Shown: positions 1 to 11,280 of the stretch, piece after piece
Layout: each line of letters begins with the position of its first letter
Position numbering within the stretch: position 1 is the stretch's first letter
Origin: a bacterium
Lineage (GTDB): Bacteria > Myxococcota_A > Bradymonadia > UBA7976 > UBA1532
Assembly (NCBI GenBank): GCA_030426085.1
Contig: JAUHYW010000005.1
Location: 1 to 64,000, forward strand
Length of the DNA: 64,000 nucleotides
Reading direction: 5' to 3'
Program-made: the position numbers and the translations under genes
The notes under the pieces: model-generated
Seen by the model: only the letters and a program-made list of their open reading frames with translations
Database searches by the model: none
Told to the model about the DNA's origin: nothing

Positions 1-119
1 TTCTCATGGGCCACCTCCTTCTTCTCGGGCCAGGTGTAGGTGTCGTGACCACACCAGTAACCCAAGTTGAGGGAGGGGCCTGTTTCGCTTACGGGCTTAC
101 CTGCCCATAGGAATCTCAT
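1..119 (-). CDS. Possible 5' part of next gene in the ExbB operon (runs off window)
   Basis: An ATG at 119-117 overlaps the TGA of the ExbB-like gene (116-118) as ATGA, the junction style used throughout this window. The frame stays open for 39 codons to the edge. It begins MRFLWAGKPV and contains GYWCGHDTYTW. The codons (GCA, GTA, GAA, ACA, CTA, TTG, TGT) are unlike the neighbours and the stretch is about 57% GC, against well over 70% beside it. In DUF3450 systems a short ExbB2 would be expected here, but no membrane segment is visible. It could be a foreign insertion, an assembly edge, or non-coding. No family was recognised. Confidence 0.3.
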   Translation of the reverse strand, partial: MRFLWAGKPVSETGPSLNLGYWCGHDTYTWPEKKEVAHE

Positions 120-1687
120 GCGGGCACCGCGGCCGGCGGCGCCTCGGGGGCCGCCGGGGCCCGAGCCGGCTCCGGGGCGCCGCCCGCGCCCGGCTCGGCG
201 CCCGCGTCGCCCACCCGGGCCAGGTTGACCAGCTTGAGCGCGCTCTGCTCGATGTCGCTCTTGAGCCCGCCGGCCCAGCCGTTGAGCAGGTTGCCCACCA
301 GCAGCGTCGGGATGGCCACGATCAGCCCCAGCTCGGTCGTGATCAGGGCCTCGGAGATGCCCCCCGACAGCAGCTTGGGGTTGCCGGTGCCGAACTCGGT
401 GATCACGTCGAAGGTCGAGATCATGCCGGTCACGGTGCCCAGCAGCCCCAGCAGAGGCGCCACCGCGGCGATGACCAGCAGCGCGCTGCCGAAGCGGTCG
501 ATGCGCATCTCTTCGGCCAGCATGCGCTCGGCGAACACCCGCTCGAGGTCGTCCCGCTCGGCGTCGAGGTGGCGGGCCAGCGCCGCCAGCACCCGGGCCC
601 CGGCCCCGCGGGACGCGTCGCAGGTCGCCGCCGCCTCGGCGTGACGCCCGGCCCGGACCAGCGGCGCGATGCGGCCGAAGAGGCCGCCCGGGGAGCGGGC
701 GAGCACCAGCAGCAGCGCCCGCAGCGCGATGAGCAGCAGCCCCAGCCCGCCCAGCGCGACGATGACCCAGGCGATGGCCCCGCCGGCCTCGATCACCTGG
801 AGCGGGGTCTTGGCCTGCGGCGGCTCGTAGTTCTCCTCGGCGCTCTCGTAGAGGAAGACGGTGCTGGTGGTCGGCGGCGCGCCCGCGGCCAGGGCCCGGG
901 CGGTCGCCTCGCCCCGGGGCGGGTCGAGCTTGAAGCGCCCGCCGCCGGCCGGGGTCAGCGCGCCGGCCACGCCGCCCGCCTCCCGGGCCACGCCGTAGAC
1001 CGCGATCCCGCCGACCCGGATGAGCCGGCCCGACACCTGCCGCCCGTCGGCGGTGAAGAACGCGCCCTCCTCGGCCCGCACCGCGCCCAGCCGGGCCAGC
1101 AGCGGGCCGGCCTTCTGGAAGCCGTCGGTGAGCAGCGCCCCGTAGCGCTGAACGGTGGCCGCCGCCTCGGCCTGCGCCGCCGCGGCCTGCGCCCCGTCGC
1201 CCGCGCCCGGCTCACCCGCGGGCGCCTCGTCCGCGGGCGCCACCTCCGCCGGGCCGCCGATGGCCAGCCCCGGCGGCGGCCAGTCGATGTGCCCTTCGAA
1301 GCTGCGGGCCATCTGCTGGGCCAGCCCGTCGAGCGCGTCGAAGCCCTCGCCGGCCACGTCCGCCTGCCGCTCCAGCTCGAGCACCGTCTCGCCGAGCTGG
1401 TCGGCCTCGACGGTCAGGGCCACCAGCCGCCGCTGCATCGCCTCCAGCTCGCCCCGGGCCGCCCGGGCCTCGGCGTCGGCCGCCCGGCGGACCTCGGCCA
1501 GCCGCGTCGTCAGCGCGGCCTTCTCGGCGTCGAGGAAGGCGAACTCCTTCTTGTAGGCCGCCTCCAGCCGCTGCTCGGCCGCCCGGGCCCGCTCGGCGGG
1601 GCTCGGGGCCGGGGGCTCGGCCCGGGCGGACGATACGGCGCAGCACAGCAGGCCGGCGCAGCACAGGAGCGCTCTCCGGGCACTCAT
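116..1687 (-). CDS. MotA/TolQ/ExbB-family proton channel with N-terminal coiled coil
   Basis: This is a 523-residue inner-membrane protein of the MotA/TolQ/ExbB family, which passes protons to energise TonB-type outer-membrane transport. A signal peptide (about residues 1-23, ending SSARA) is followed by a long Ala/Glu-rich coiled coil to about residue 120 and a periplasmic region with an Ala/Pro linker. A first membrane helix lies near 295-325. The channel core near 400-480 includes LLGLLGTVTGMISTF and the EALITTELGLIVAIP segment. The C-terminus is Ala/Pro-rich. The length, about three times that of plain ExbB, and the preceding DUF3450 gene match the DUF3450-ExbB systems of marine proteobacteria. 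The start at 1687 overlaps the upstream stop as ATGA, so the two genes are probably translationally coupled. The role is certain at family level; the transported substrate is unknown. Confidence 0.88.
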   Translation of the reverse strand: MSARRALLCCAGLLCCAVSSARAEPPAPSPAERARAAEQRLEAAYKKEFAFLDAEKAALTTRLAEVRRAADAEARAARGELEAMQRRLVALTVEADQLGETVLELERQADVAGEGFDALDGLAQQMARSFEGHIDWPPPGLAIGGPAEVAPADEAPAGEPGAGDGAQAAAAQAEAAATVQRYGALLTDGFQKAGPLLARLGAVRAEEGAFFTADGRQVSGRLIRVGGIAVYGVAREAGGVAGALTPAGGGRFKLDPPRGEATARALAAGAPPTTSTVFLYESAEENYEPPQAKTPLQVIEAGGAIAWVIVALGGLGLLLIALRALLLVLARSPGGLFGRIAPLVRAGRHAEAAATCDASRGAGARVLAALARHLDAERDDLERVFAERMLAEEMRIDRFGSALLVIAAVAPLLGLLGTVTGMISTFDVITEFGTGNPKLLSGGISEALITTELGLIVAIPTLLVGNLLNGWAGGLKSDIEQSALKLVNLARVGDAGAEPGAGGAPEPARAPAAPEAPPAAVPA

Positions 1688-2466
1688 CGCGAGCCCTCCG
1701 GCGCCGGCAGGATGTTGGGCAGGGTGTAGAACCCGACCCTGATCTGCTTCTTGAACCCGTCGAAGAGCCCGTCGACCCGGGCCTTCGACTCGGGGTCGTC
1801 GAGCAGCGTCGTGCGCCACTCGCCGGCCAGCCGGGCCACCGTGCCCACCCGCCCGTCGCCGGTGCGCAGGTACAGCCCCACCGCGCCGAAGCGCACCACG
1901 TCGACCATCATCGGCGCGCCGTCGATGTCGAGCGTCTCCCGGTACAGGCCGGTGTCCCGGGTCATGCGCAGCTCGTCCTCGACGAGCGCCCACAGGCGGG
2001 ACAGCGCCCCCCGGGGGGTCAGCAGCCCCTCGGCGACCTTCTCTTCGATCTGGTCCACCGCCGCCGCCCGCTGGTCCCGGCGGAAGGGCAGCCCGTCGGC
2101 GATATGGGCCCGCAGCGCGGCCGCGCCGGCCTTCACCACCGGCAGCAGCGCCGCGTCGTCGGCCCTGGCCGCTTCGATCTCGGCCCGCTTGCGGTCGCGG
2201 GCCTCGCGGAGCTGGCGCACCCGGAGCTGCTCCCGCTGCAGCTCGGCCTCGAGCTGCGCCTTGCGGGCGGCGAAGCCCTGGCCCGCGCTGCGCCGGTCGC
2301 GGCGGGCGTCCTCGAGGGCGTCGGTGAGCCGCTCGACCTCGCTGCGCAGCTCGACGAGCGACGCGGCGAGGCCGGCGCCGTCCCGGGCGTGGGCCGGCGC
2401 GGTGAGCAGGACGGCGAGCGCCGCGACCCACGGGGCGCGGCGGAGGAGAGGCGGGCAGGGCCGCAT
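1684..2466 (-). CDS. DUF3450-family periplasmic coiled-coil protein
   Basis: 260 residues. A signal peptide ending AHARD is followed by a charged coiled coil over about residues 35-110 and a compact alpha/beta C-terminal half containing RDTGLYRETLDIDG and VDVVRFGAVGLYLRT, the typical DUF3450 core. DUF3450 genes regularly precede long ExbB proteins in TonB-system operons, where they are thought to be periplasmic accessory factors. That order is seen here, with an ATGA overlap to the ExbB-like gene. A strong AGGAGG sits five bases before the ATG at 2466. The beta-helix lipoprotein gene ends only 22 bases upstream, so the three genes are probably one operon. The family call is confident; the molecular role is inferred from context. 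Confidence 0.85.
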   Translation of the reverse strand: MRPCPPLLRRAPWVAALAVLLTAPAHARDGAGLAASLVELRSEVERLTDALEDARRDRRSAGQGFAARKAQLEAELQREQLRVRQLREARDRKRAEIEAARADDAALLPVVKAGAAALRAHIADGLPFRRDQRAAAVDQIEEKVAEGLLTPRGALSRLWALVEDELRMTRDTGLYRETLDIDGAPMMVDVVRFGAVGLYLRTGDGRVGTVARLAGEWRTTLLDDPESKARVDGLFDGFKKQIRVGFYTLPNILPAPEGSR

Positions 2467-2488
2467 GGGCGCCTCCTGGGGTGGGGAC

Positions 2489-3829
2489 TCAGTCGTCGAG
2501 GTGCACGGCCCAGCCGGCGGTCCAGTCGGTCTCGCCGACGGCGCCGACGAAGGCCGCGTCGGAGAACCACGGGTCGTTGGGGGTGGTGCCGAGCATCAGC
2601 AGGTCGCTGCCGGCGGGCAGCCGGTAGCCGTCCAGGGTCAGGTCGGCCCGCACCTCGTTGAACCGGGCGTCGGGGTCGGCGCTGAAGAACTCTTCGACCG
2701 AGCAGGGCACGCTCAGCGGGTTGTCGTCCTCGTCGACCGGCTCGAGGAAGGTCGCCCCGCACGCGCCGAGCACCATGTTCTCCACGGTGAAGTCGCCGGT
2801 GAGGGTGGTCGGATCGGTGCACGCCTGCTCGAAGGTCGAGAGCTGGTCCATCGCGAAGCAGGCGTCGCCGAAGCCGGTGACGATGCTGCTGAGCAGGGTG
2901 ACCCGGGTGCCCTCGCGCAGCAGGACACCGATATCGCTGTCGCCGTGCCCGATGAGGGTCAGGTTGGACAGGGTCGGGTTCGAGCGGGGCTCGAGGTCGT
3001 TGTTGTCGCCGTTGTTGTCGGCCTCGATGCCCTGGTCGCCCTTGTCGCCGAGCTGCCGGGCGATGACGAACTGCGCGTTGCCGTTCCAGCCGTCGGTCCA
3101 GTCGAGGCTGTCGTCCTCGATGCCCGTCAGCACCACGTACTTGACGCTGACCGAGCCACCGAAGAACTCGATGCCGTCGTCGGCGTTGGCGTGCACCTGG
3201 ATGTACTCGACGGTGGTGCCCGAGCCGACGCCCTGGAAGGCGATGCCGTTGAACTCGGAGTCGGCGGTCAGCTTGGTGCCGGCGTACTCGACCCGCACGT
3301 AGCGCAGGGTGCCCGAGTCGTCGGCCGCGTCGCCCCCGCCGTAGAGCCCGGTGTCGCCCTCGCCGGTGGCGGTGCACGGGGCGGCGTCGCAGCCGTTGAT
3401 CGGGGCGTTGCCGTTGATGACCAAGCCGCCCCAGTTGCCGGCGCGGCTGTCGTCGCCCTGGTCGGAGGTCATCACGATCATCGCGTCGGCGGTGCCCTCG
3501 GCCATGATCTTGGCGTTGCGCTGGATGACGAGCGCCCCGGGCAGGGTCTCCGACGCCCGGCCGAGGATGGTCGTGCCCGGCTCGATGGTCAGGGTGGTGG
3601 CGCTCTCGCCGTCGCCGATGAAGACCCGCCCGTCGAGGAACCAGGTCATGTCGGCGGTGAAGGTCAGGTCGTCGGTGTATTCGCCGGCCGGCACTCGACA
3701 GATGTCACCCTCGCAGGTGATGCCCTCGTCTTCGGGCGGCGGATCGTCCTCGGTCTCGCAGGCGACGAGGGGCGCGGTGAGCAGGACGGCGCAGCCGAAG
3801 CGGCTGAGGTGGGTGCGGATGGACATCAT
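2489..3829 (-). CDS. Surface lipoprotein with right-handed beta-helix-like repeats
   Basis: 446 residues from the first of two adjacent ATGs (3829 or 3826; GGAG lies just upstream). A lipoprotein signal ends LLTAPLVAC, followed by an acidic stretch. The body is built of short hydrophobic strands with the signature NWGGLVINGNAPING, LRYVRVEYAG and INGIAF-type segments, then DDGIEFFGG. This pattern marks a family of secreted beta-helix proteins that is widespread in Bacteroidota and delta-type bacteria and often poorly annotated. It is probably exposed on the outer membrane. It heads the operon with DUF3450 and ExbB, which suggests that it captures or presents a substrate whose uptake is energised by that system (inference). 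It has no obvious catalytic motif. It is transcribed divergently from the FGE-like lipoprotein at 4012. Confidence 0.75.
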   Translation of the reverse strand: MMSIRTHLSRFGCAVLLTAPLVACETEDDPPPEDEGITCEGDICRVPAGEYTDDLTFTADMTWFLDGRVFIGDGESATTLTIEPGTTILGRASETLPGALVIQRNAKIMAEGTADAMIVMTSDQGDDSRAGNWGGLVINGNAPINGCDAAPCTATGEGDTGLYGGGDAADDSGTLRYVRVEYAGTKLTADSEFNGIAFQGVGSGTTVEYIQVHANADDGIEFFGGSVSVKYVVLTGIEDDSLDWTDGWNGNAQFVIARQLGDKGDQGIEADNNGDNNDLEPRSNPTLSNLTLIGHGDSDIGVLLREGTRVTLLSSIVTGFGDACFAMDQLSTFEQACTDPTTLTGDFTVENMVLGACGATFLEPVDEDDNPLSVPCSVEEFFSADPDARFNEVRADLTLDGYRLPAGSDLLMLGTTPNDPWFSDAAFVGAVGETDWTAGWAVHLDD

Positions 3830-3999
3830 CGCTCCATGGGTGAGGGGCCGCGGCGGCCCGGTCGATTCGCGCGCATTGATCGGATCGGACGGTGACAGGC
3901 AGATGGCGCGGCCGGAGATTGGCGGTGAGATGGATGTGGCGGCCCACGGCCTTCCGGGTGCCGTTCCGGTGACGGGTGCCCGGTTTGTCCCGGCGGCGG

Positions 4000-4005
4000 T
4001 AGAGT
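4000..4005 (+). promoter_or_regulatory. -10 element giving a probable leaderless transcript
   Basis: TAGAGT lies six bases before the ATG at 4012, so transcription would start on or next to the start codon. No Shine-Dalgarno sequence is visible. No good -35 hexamer is found at 16-18 bp. The same arrangement recurs at 24206 and 28601. Confidence 0.4.
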
Positions 4006-4011
4006 TGGCGG

Positions 4012-4965
4012 ATGCCACGCCTGCCGATACCGTTCGCCGCCCTCCTGCTCCTCGCCTGCGGCGGGGCCGACGAGACCGTGCACCCGGCCGATCCGGGCCC
4101 GATCCGGGACTTCGAGCCGGCGGTCGCGCTCGACGGCGGCGCGCCCGACGCGCTGCTCGACGCCGGGCCGCCGGTGCTCGACGCCGAGCCGCTCGACGGC
4201 GCGCTCGATGGCGAGCCGGACCCCGAGCGCGACGGCGGGCCGGACGCCGGACCCGATGAGGGCCTGCCGGTCGAGTGCCCCGACGACATGGTGCTGGTGC
4301 CCGCCGGCGACTTCCCCTTCGGCCGCGACGGCGAACTGCGCGACCTGCCCGACTTCTGCGTCGACGTCACCGAGGTCCCGGCGGGGGCCTACCTCGACTG
4401 CGTCGACGACGGGGCCTGCGACGGCTACGCGGCGTGGGAGATGTGCATCGCGGGCGAGGAGCGCCGGCCCCACCAATGCCGCGACGACCGGCTCGACCAC
4501 CCGGCGAACTGGATCGACTGGTACCGGGCCGAGCAGTACTGCCGCTGGGCCGGCAAGCGCCTGCCCCACGAGGGCCACTGGGAGAAGGCCGCCCGCGGCC
4601 CGCAGGGCTCGACCTACCCTTGGGGCGAGGGCGTCGACTGCCGCAAGGCGCACGTCGCCCGGGCGGCGCCGTTCGACGCCTGCCTGGGGGTCGACGGGCT
4701 GCCCGACCTGCCGGTCGAGGTGCACGCCTACGGCGACGTGCCCAGCCCCTACGGCGCGATCAACCTCGTGGGCAACGTGCGGGAGTGGCTCGACCTGCGC
4801 ATCGACCGGGAGGTCCTGCCCCCCGAGGACGAGATGGGCATCGCCAAGGGCGGCGACTGGCGCAGCAGCTTCGATCAGGTCATGAACAGCGACCGGGACG
4901 GCACCCTGGCGGTCAGCCGCTCGAGCCGGGGGCACGGCTTCCGCTGCATCCTCGAGCTGCCCTGA
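4012..4965 (+). CDS. Lipoprotein with formylglycine-generating-enzyme (SUMF1/PvdO) domain
   Basis: 317 residues. A lipoprotein signal ends LLLLACGG, then an acidic low-complexity linker to about residue 85. The FGE-sulfatase domain starts at CPDDMVLVPAGDFPFGRD and continues with FCVDVTEVPAGAYLDCV, a PANWIDWYRAEQYCRWAGK segment, ARGPQGSTYPWGEG, INLVGNVREWL, IAKGGDW and a final HGFRCI. These are the usual landmarks of the fold, which includes EgtB, PvdO and SUMF1. Many Cys residues suggest disulfides and an extracytoplasmic location. Whether it modifies sulfatases, hydroxylates a side chain or is only a binding domain cannot be told; no sulfatase gene is nearby. The start at 4012 has no SD but follows a -10 hexamer by six bases. 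Confidence 0.82.
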   Translation: MPRLPIPFAALLLLACGGADETVHPADPGPIRDFEPAVALDGGAPDALLDAGPPVLDAEPLDGALDGEPDPERDGGPDAGPDEGLPVECPDDMVLVPAGDFPFGRDGELRDLPDFCVDVTEVPAGAYLDCVDDGACDGYAAWEMCIAGEERRPHQCRDDRLDHPANWIDWYRAEQYCRWAGKRLPHEGHWEKAARGPQGSTYPWGEGVDCRKAHVARAAPFDACLGVDGLPDLPVEVHAYGDVPSPYGAINLVGNVREWLDLRIDREVLPPEDEMGIAKGGDWRSSFDQVMNSDRDGTLAVSRSSRGHGFRCILELP

Positions 4966-4978
4966 GCGGGCCCGCCGG

Positions 4979-5839
4979 TCAGGCCCGGGTCGCCTCGAGC
5001 ACCCGGTCGCGGCGGCCGTAGTCCTGCACGATCGCGACGTCGGCGTAGCGCCCGTCGGCCTCGGCCAGCGCCTTCACCGCCGGACCCTGGTCGTGGCCGA
5101 TCTCGATCAGCAGCGCGCCGCCGGGCTTCAGCAGCGGCGGCGCGTCGGCGATCAGGCGCCGCACCAGATCGAGGCCGTCGGCCCCCCCGTCCAGCGCGGC
5201 CCGCGGCTCGTGCTGCACGTCGGGCATCAGCCCGGCGAGATCCCCGCTGGGGATGTACGGGGGGTTGCTCGCGATCAGGTCGAACGGCCCGTCGTCGAGC
5301 ACCGGCGCGAGCAGGTCGCCCGCGCGCCACTCGACCCGGGCCTCGAGCCCCAGCGCCGCGCCGTTGGCCTTCGAGACCGCCAGCGCGTCCGGCGAGCGGT
5401 CGATCCCGATCACGGCCGCGTCGGCCACGTCGTGGGCGATGGCCAGCCCGATGGCTCCGCTGCCGCAGCCCACGTCGACCACCCGGGGGGCCTCGGCGCC
5501 CTTCAGCCGCGCGATGGCCCGCTCCACCAGCCGCTCGGTGTCCGGGCGGGGGATGAGCACCCGGGGGTCGACCCGCAGGTCGATGGTCCAGAAGCCGCGG
5601 CTGCCGGTGATGTAGGCCACCGGCTCGTAGCGCCCCCGCCGCTTCACCCGGGCCCGGATGTCGGCCAGCTCGGCCGGCCGCAGCGGCTTGTGGTGGTCGA
5701 GGTAGATCCGCATCCGGTCGATGCCCAGCGCGTCGGCGATGAGCAGCTCGGCGTCGAGCCGGGGGCTGTCGAGCTTCTTCTGGGTGAAATAGTCGGTGGT
5801 CCAGCCGAGGACGCGGGCGATCGTCCAGTTCCCGGTCAC
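4979..5839 (-). CDS. prmC: Peptide chain release factor N5-glutamine methyltransferase
   Basis: 286 residues, the normal PrmC/HemK length. PrmC methylates the Gln of the GGQ motif in release factors RF1 and RF2, using S-adenosylmethionine. The N-terminal helical domain contains DSPRLDAELLIA and GRYEPVAYITGSRGFW. The Rossmann domain shows the SAM-binding VVDVGCGSGAIGLAIA near residue 125 and the catalytic NPPYIPS that contacts the glutamine, followed by LDGGADGLD. The GTG start at 5839 overlaps the upstream stop as GTGA. prmC commonly follows prfA, but no prfA is present here; it is instead the last gene of a gpsA-led cluster. The call is secure. Confidence 0.95.
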   Translation of the reverse strand: MTGNWTIARVLGWTTDYFTQKKLDSPRLDAELLIADALGIDRMRIYLDHHKPLRPAELADIRARVKRRGRYEPVAYITGSRGFWTIDLRVDPRVLIPRPDTERLVERAIARLKGAEAPRVVDVGCGSGAIGLAIAHDVADAAVIGIDRSPDALAVSKANGAALGLEARVEWRAGDLLAPVLDDGPFDLIASNPPYIPSGDLAGLMPDVQHEPRAALDGGADGLDLVRRLIADAPPLLKPGGALLIEIGHDQGPAVKALAEADGRYADVAIVQDYGRRDRVLEATRA

Positions 5840-6488
5840 GAGTCCTCTCGGGCCTTGGCGGTGTAGCGCCGGTCGAAGCGGGCGTCTTTGAACAGGCTGC
5901 GGAACTCCCGGGCGCAGTCGCCCCGCTCGACGCAGCCTTGCAGCTTCTCCATGTCGAGCCGCTCGAAGCGGCGCCGGTCGAGGCGCAGCAGCAGGTAGCG
6001 CTTGACCTTGTCCCGCTGCTTCGAGCGGCGGCGGCCCTTCTCGTCGGGGCGGATGACCTCGGTGAAGGCGAAGCGCACGTCCTGGATGTCGGGGAACTCG
6101 CTGAAGATGCCCCGCACTCCGCCAGCGTACTGGGTGCGCCCGAAGACGAACCACTGCACCGCCCGGGTCTTGATCTCGACGTCGCTGTTGCGGCCTACCG
6201 GGTGCCACACCTCGATCTGGATCGCGTTGCCCTTCATGCGCACCCGCTCCGAGGGGTGCCGCCGGGGCGGGTGCACCTGATAGACCCCCATGATGCGGTC
6301 GATCTGCGCCTTGCGGGCCCGCTGGGGGTCGTCGGCGGGGTAGAAGTCGGCCGCCCGGGGGGCGACGCCGTCGCTGCGCACCCGGGCCTGGGCCTCGGCC
6401 GGGCGGGGGGCGAGCAGCGCGATGAGGGCCAGCGCGAGCGGGGCCAGCGCGAGCGGGGCCGGCGGGGCGAGGCCGCTTCGGGCGGCCA

Positions 6489-6489
<1 letters not shown>
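5836..6489 (-). CDS. Secreted protein of unknown function between gpsA and prmC
   Basis: 217 residues. A clear signal peptide (hydrophobic, ending RPAEAQA) makes it periplasmic or secreted. The rest is basic and mixed alpha/beta, with QIDRIMGVYQVHPPRRH, IQIEVWHPVGRNSDVEIKTR and a Lys/Arg-rich stretch GRRRSKQRDKVKRYLLL. No recognised domain or catalytic motif was seen. Its ATG shares one base with the gpsA stop (TGATG) and its stop overlaps the prmC start (GTGA), so it is translated as part of a gpsA-orf-prmC unit. The context gives no functional clue, since both neighbours are cytoplasmic housekeeping enzymes. Confidence 0.7.
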
Positions 6490-7487
<998 letters not shown>

Positions 7488-7539
7488 CGTCGCCTCCCCG
7501 CCTGAGCTTCGATCGGGATGGTATCGGACCGCCGCCCGA

Positions 7540-8408
7540 TCAGACCAGCACCCACATCAACACCACGCTCGGCGCCATCGCCAGCAGGCTGACCGAGAAG
7601 CCCGCCCCCTGGGACAGCCGCAGCCCGGTCAACAGCAGGAAGACGAAGTAGAACCGGGCGGCGTAGGGCCCGACCCACGGCACGAGCAGCAGCAGCGACG
7701 AGACCTCGGCGTAGGCGTAGACCCGGAACGTCGCCTCGTAGGGCCGGGGCGGATCACCGGCGAGGCGCAGCATGGCGTGGGCCAGCCACGAGCCGACGAA
7801 GATCGAGACGGTGACCATCAGCGGCAGCAACGGCGTGGTGGCCAGCGCGCCCCCGATGGGGAGCTGGGCGAAGCCGCCCGCGGCGCTGCTCAGCCCCGCG
7901 GGGGGACCGACGAAGCGGGTGATCAGGATGAGGCCGAGCTGCCCGATGACCCCCGCGAGCACCGCGAAGATCAAGGGCGTGCGCAGGTCGCGGCGCTGCC
8001 ACGGCACCCGCCCCATGTAGCGGGTCGGGCCGAGCAGCGCCTCCCGGGCGGTGAGCAGGAAGGCCGGCAGGTCGCGGTGGCGGCGGGGCTCTTCCCACGG
8101 CACCGGGATGGGCCCGACGACCTGCACCGTGGGCTCGGCGGCCCCCGGCGGATGGGCCGCGGTCGCCGCGAGCGGCAGCGCGCCGGCCGGTGGGTCGGGC
8201 GCCGTCGGTCGATCGGAGGGCGGCGGCTCGGGCCGCGCGGCGGCCGCCGGTTCGGGGGGGGCGGACGCCTCGGCCACGCACTGCGCGCAGCGGGCGAGCC
8301 CGTCGGCCTCCACCCGGCGGCAGTCGGCGCAGACCCAGCGCCCGCACGCGACGCAGGCGGCGACCGCCGGCGCCTCGGGGTGCGCCGGGCAGCGCAGCGC
8401 GTCGTCGG

Positions 8409-8412
<4 letters not shown>
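7540..8412 (-). CDS. B-box/zinc-ribbon protein with Yip1-like membrane domain
   Basis: 290 residues. The N-terminus has a B-box-like cysteine cluster (CPAHPEAPAVAACVACGRWVC, then CRRV and CAQC) that should bind zinc. A Pro/Ala-rich linker follows. From about residue 130 a Yip1-type domain with five predicted membrane helices extends to the C-terminus (for example LIFAVLAGVIGQLGLIL and VSIFVGSWLAHAML). The fusion of a B-box zinc finger to Yip1 is common in Myxococcota; its role in the inner membrane is unknown. The GTG start at 8412 overlaps the ffh stop as GTGA. That coupling to the signal-recognition-particle GTPase is suggestive of membrane-protein handling, but this is inference only. Confidence 0.75.
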
Positions 8413-10088
<1,676 letters not shown>

Positions 10089-10213
10089 CGGACGTCCCGG
10101 CCGGTGGTGGCGCCCGGTCGATGGCCGGGCGAAGGGGCATGGGAGTGTAGGGCCCACCCGGTGTAGAGTCAACCGACGCGCGGCCGGGCCGCGCCCGACG
10201 CGGGGAGCCACGC

Positions 10214-11137
10214 GTGATCGAACCGGTGATCGTCTCGACCTGGGCCTGGGGGCATACGGCGTGTCGCCGGGCGGGCGAGGCGCTGCGCGGCGGGCGGTCG
10301 CTGGCCGACGCCATCGAGGCGGGCACCGTCGCCGTCGAGCTGGACCCGACCGCGACGACGGTGGGCTACGGCGGCCTGCCCAACGCCGAGGGCGTCGTCG
10401 AGACCGACGCGATGTTCATGTGGGGCAGCACCCTCGAGGTGGGCGCGGTGGCCGCGCTGCGGGGGGTGCGCACCCCGATCCGGGTCGCCCGGCGGGTCGC
10501 CGAGCGCACCCACCACGTCCTGCTCGCCGGCGAGGGCGCCCGCCGCTTCGCCGACGCCGAGGGCTTCCCCGACGAAGGCATGCACACCGCCAACAGCCGG
10601 GCCCGCCACGCCCGGTGGGTGGCCGAGGGCCGCTCCCGCTTCGTGCGCCGGGACCACGAGGACCACGACACCGTCTGCGTGATCGGCACGGACGGCGCGG
10701 AGTGCATCGCCGCGGTCTCGACCTCGGGCCTGGGCTTCAAGCTGCCCGGCCGGGTCGGCGACTCGCCGCTGATCGGGGCCGGGGGCTACGCCGACGCCGA
10801 GGTGGGCGCCGCCGCGGCGACCGGCGTGGGTGAGGAGGTCATCCGGGCGGTGGCCAGCTTCGCGGTCGTCGAGCGCATGCGGGCCGGTATGCACCCCGAC
10901 GCGGCGATCGGATCGGTGCTCGGGGAGATGGTGCGCCGCCGGGGCCACGTCCTGCGGGCGCGGCACGATCAGGTGGCGCTCATCGCGGTGCGCCGGGACG
11001 GCGTGGTGGGGGCCGGCGCGCTGTTCGAGGGCTTCGTCGCCCCGGTCTACCGCGCCGGCGAGCAGTTCGAGCACGCCCTGCCCCCGCCCCTGCTCGAGTC
11101 GGACCGCGCCTGGATGGACCCCGCCGGCCGGGATTGA
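10214..11137 (+). CDS. Glycosylasparaginase / N-terminal-nucleophile asparaginase family
   Basis: 307 residues. The family makes a precursor that cleaves itself before a Thr, which becomes the N-terminal nucleophile for hydrolysing GlcNAc-Asn or beta-aspartyl bonds. The cleavage site is visible as DHEDHDTVCVIG near residue 155, with the downstream signature STSGLGFKLPGRVGDSPLIGAG and GVGEEVIR, very close to bacterial aspartylglucosaminidase. Other landmarks are VGYGGLPNAEG and DAMFMWG. The residue two after the nucleophile is Cys where Gly is usual (HDTIG in characterised enzymes), a small oddity. No signal peptide is visible, so it is probably cytoplasmic. The GTG start at 10214 has GGGGAG seven bases upstream; a TAGAGT -10-like hexamer lies at 10164. 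It stands alone as a transcription unit. Confidence 0.88.
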   Translation: MIEPVIVSTWAWGHTACRRAGEALRGGRSLADAIEAGTVAVELDPTATTVGYGGLPNAEGVVETDAMFMWGSTLEVGAVAALRGVRTPIRVARRVAERTHHVLLAGEGARRFADAEGFPDEGMHTANSRARHARWVAEGRSRFVRRDHEDHDTVCVIGTDGAECIAAVSTSGLGFKLPGRVGDSPLIGAGGYADAEVGAAAATGVGEEVIRAVASFAVVERMRAGMHPDAAIGSVLGEMVRRRGHVLRARHDQVALIAVRRDGVVGAGALFEGFVAPVYRAGEQFEHALPPPLLESDRAWMDPAGRD

Positions 11138-11280
11138 GCGGGACGACGACCGAAGCCGGGCTGACTGACGACGGGGGCAACGCGATGACGGCCCGTCGGT
11201 CGCTCGACGACGATAGAGCGCAGAGGTGGGGCCGGCTTCGGGGAGGTGCTAGAGTGAGCGGAGTCCGCGAAAGGATGGGC

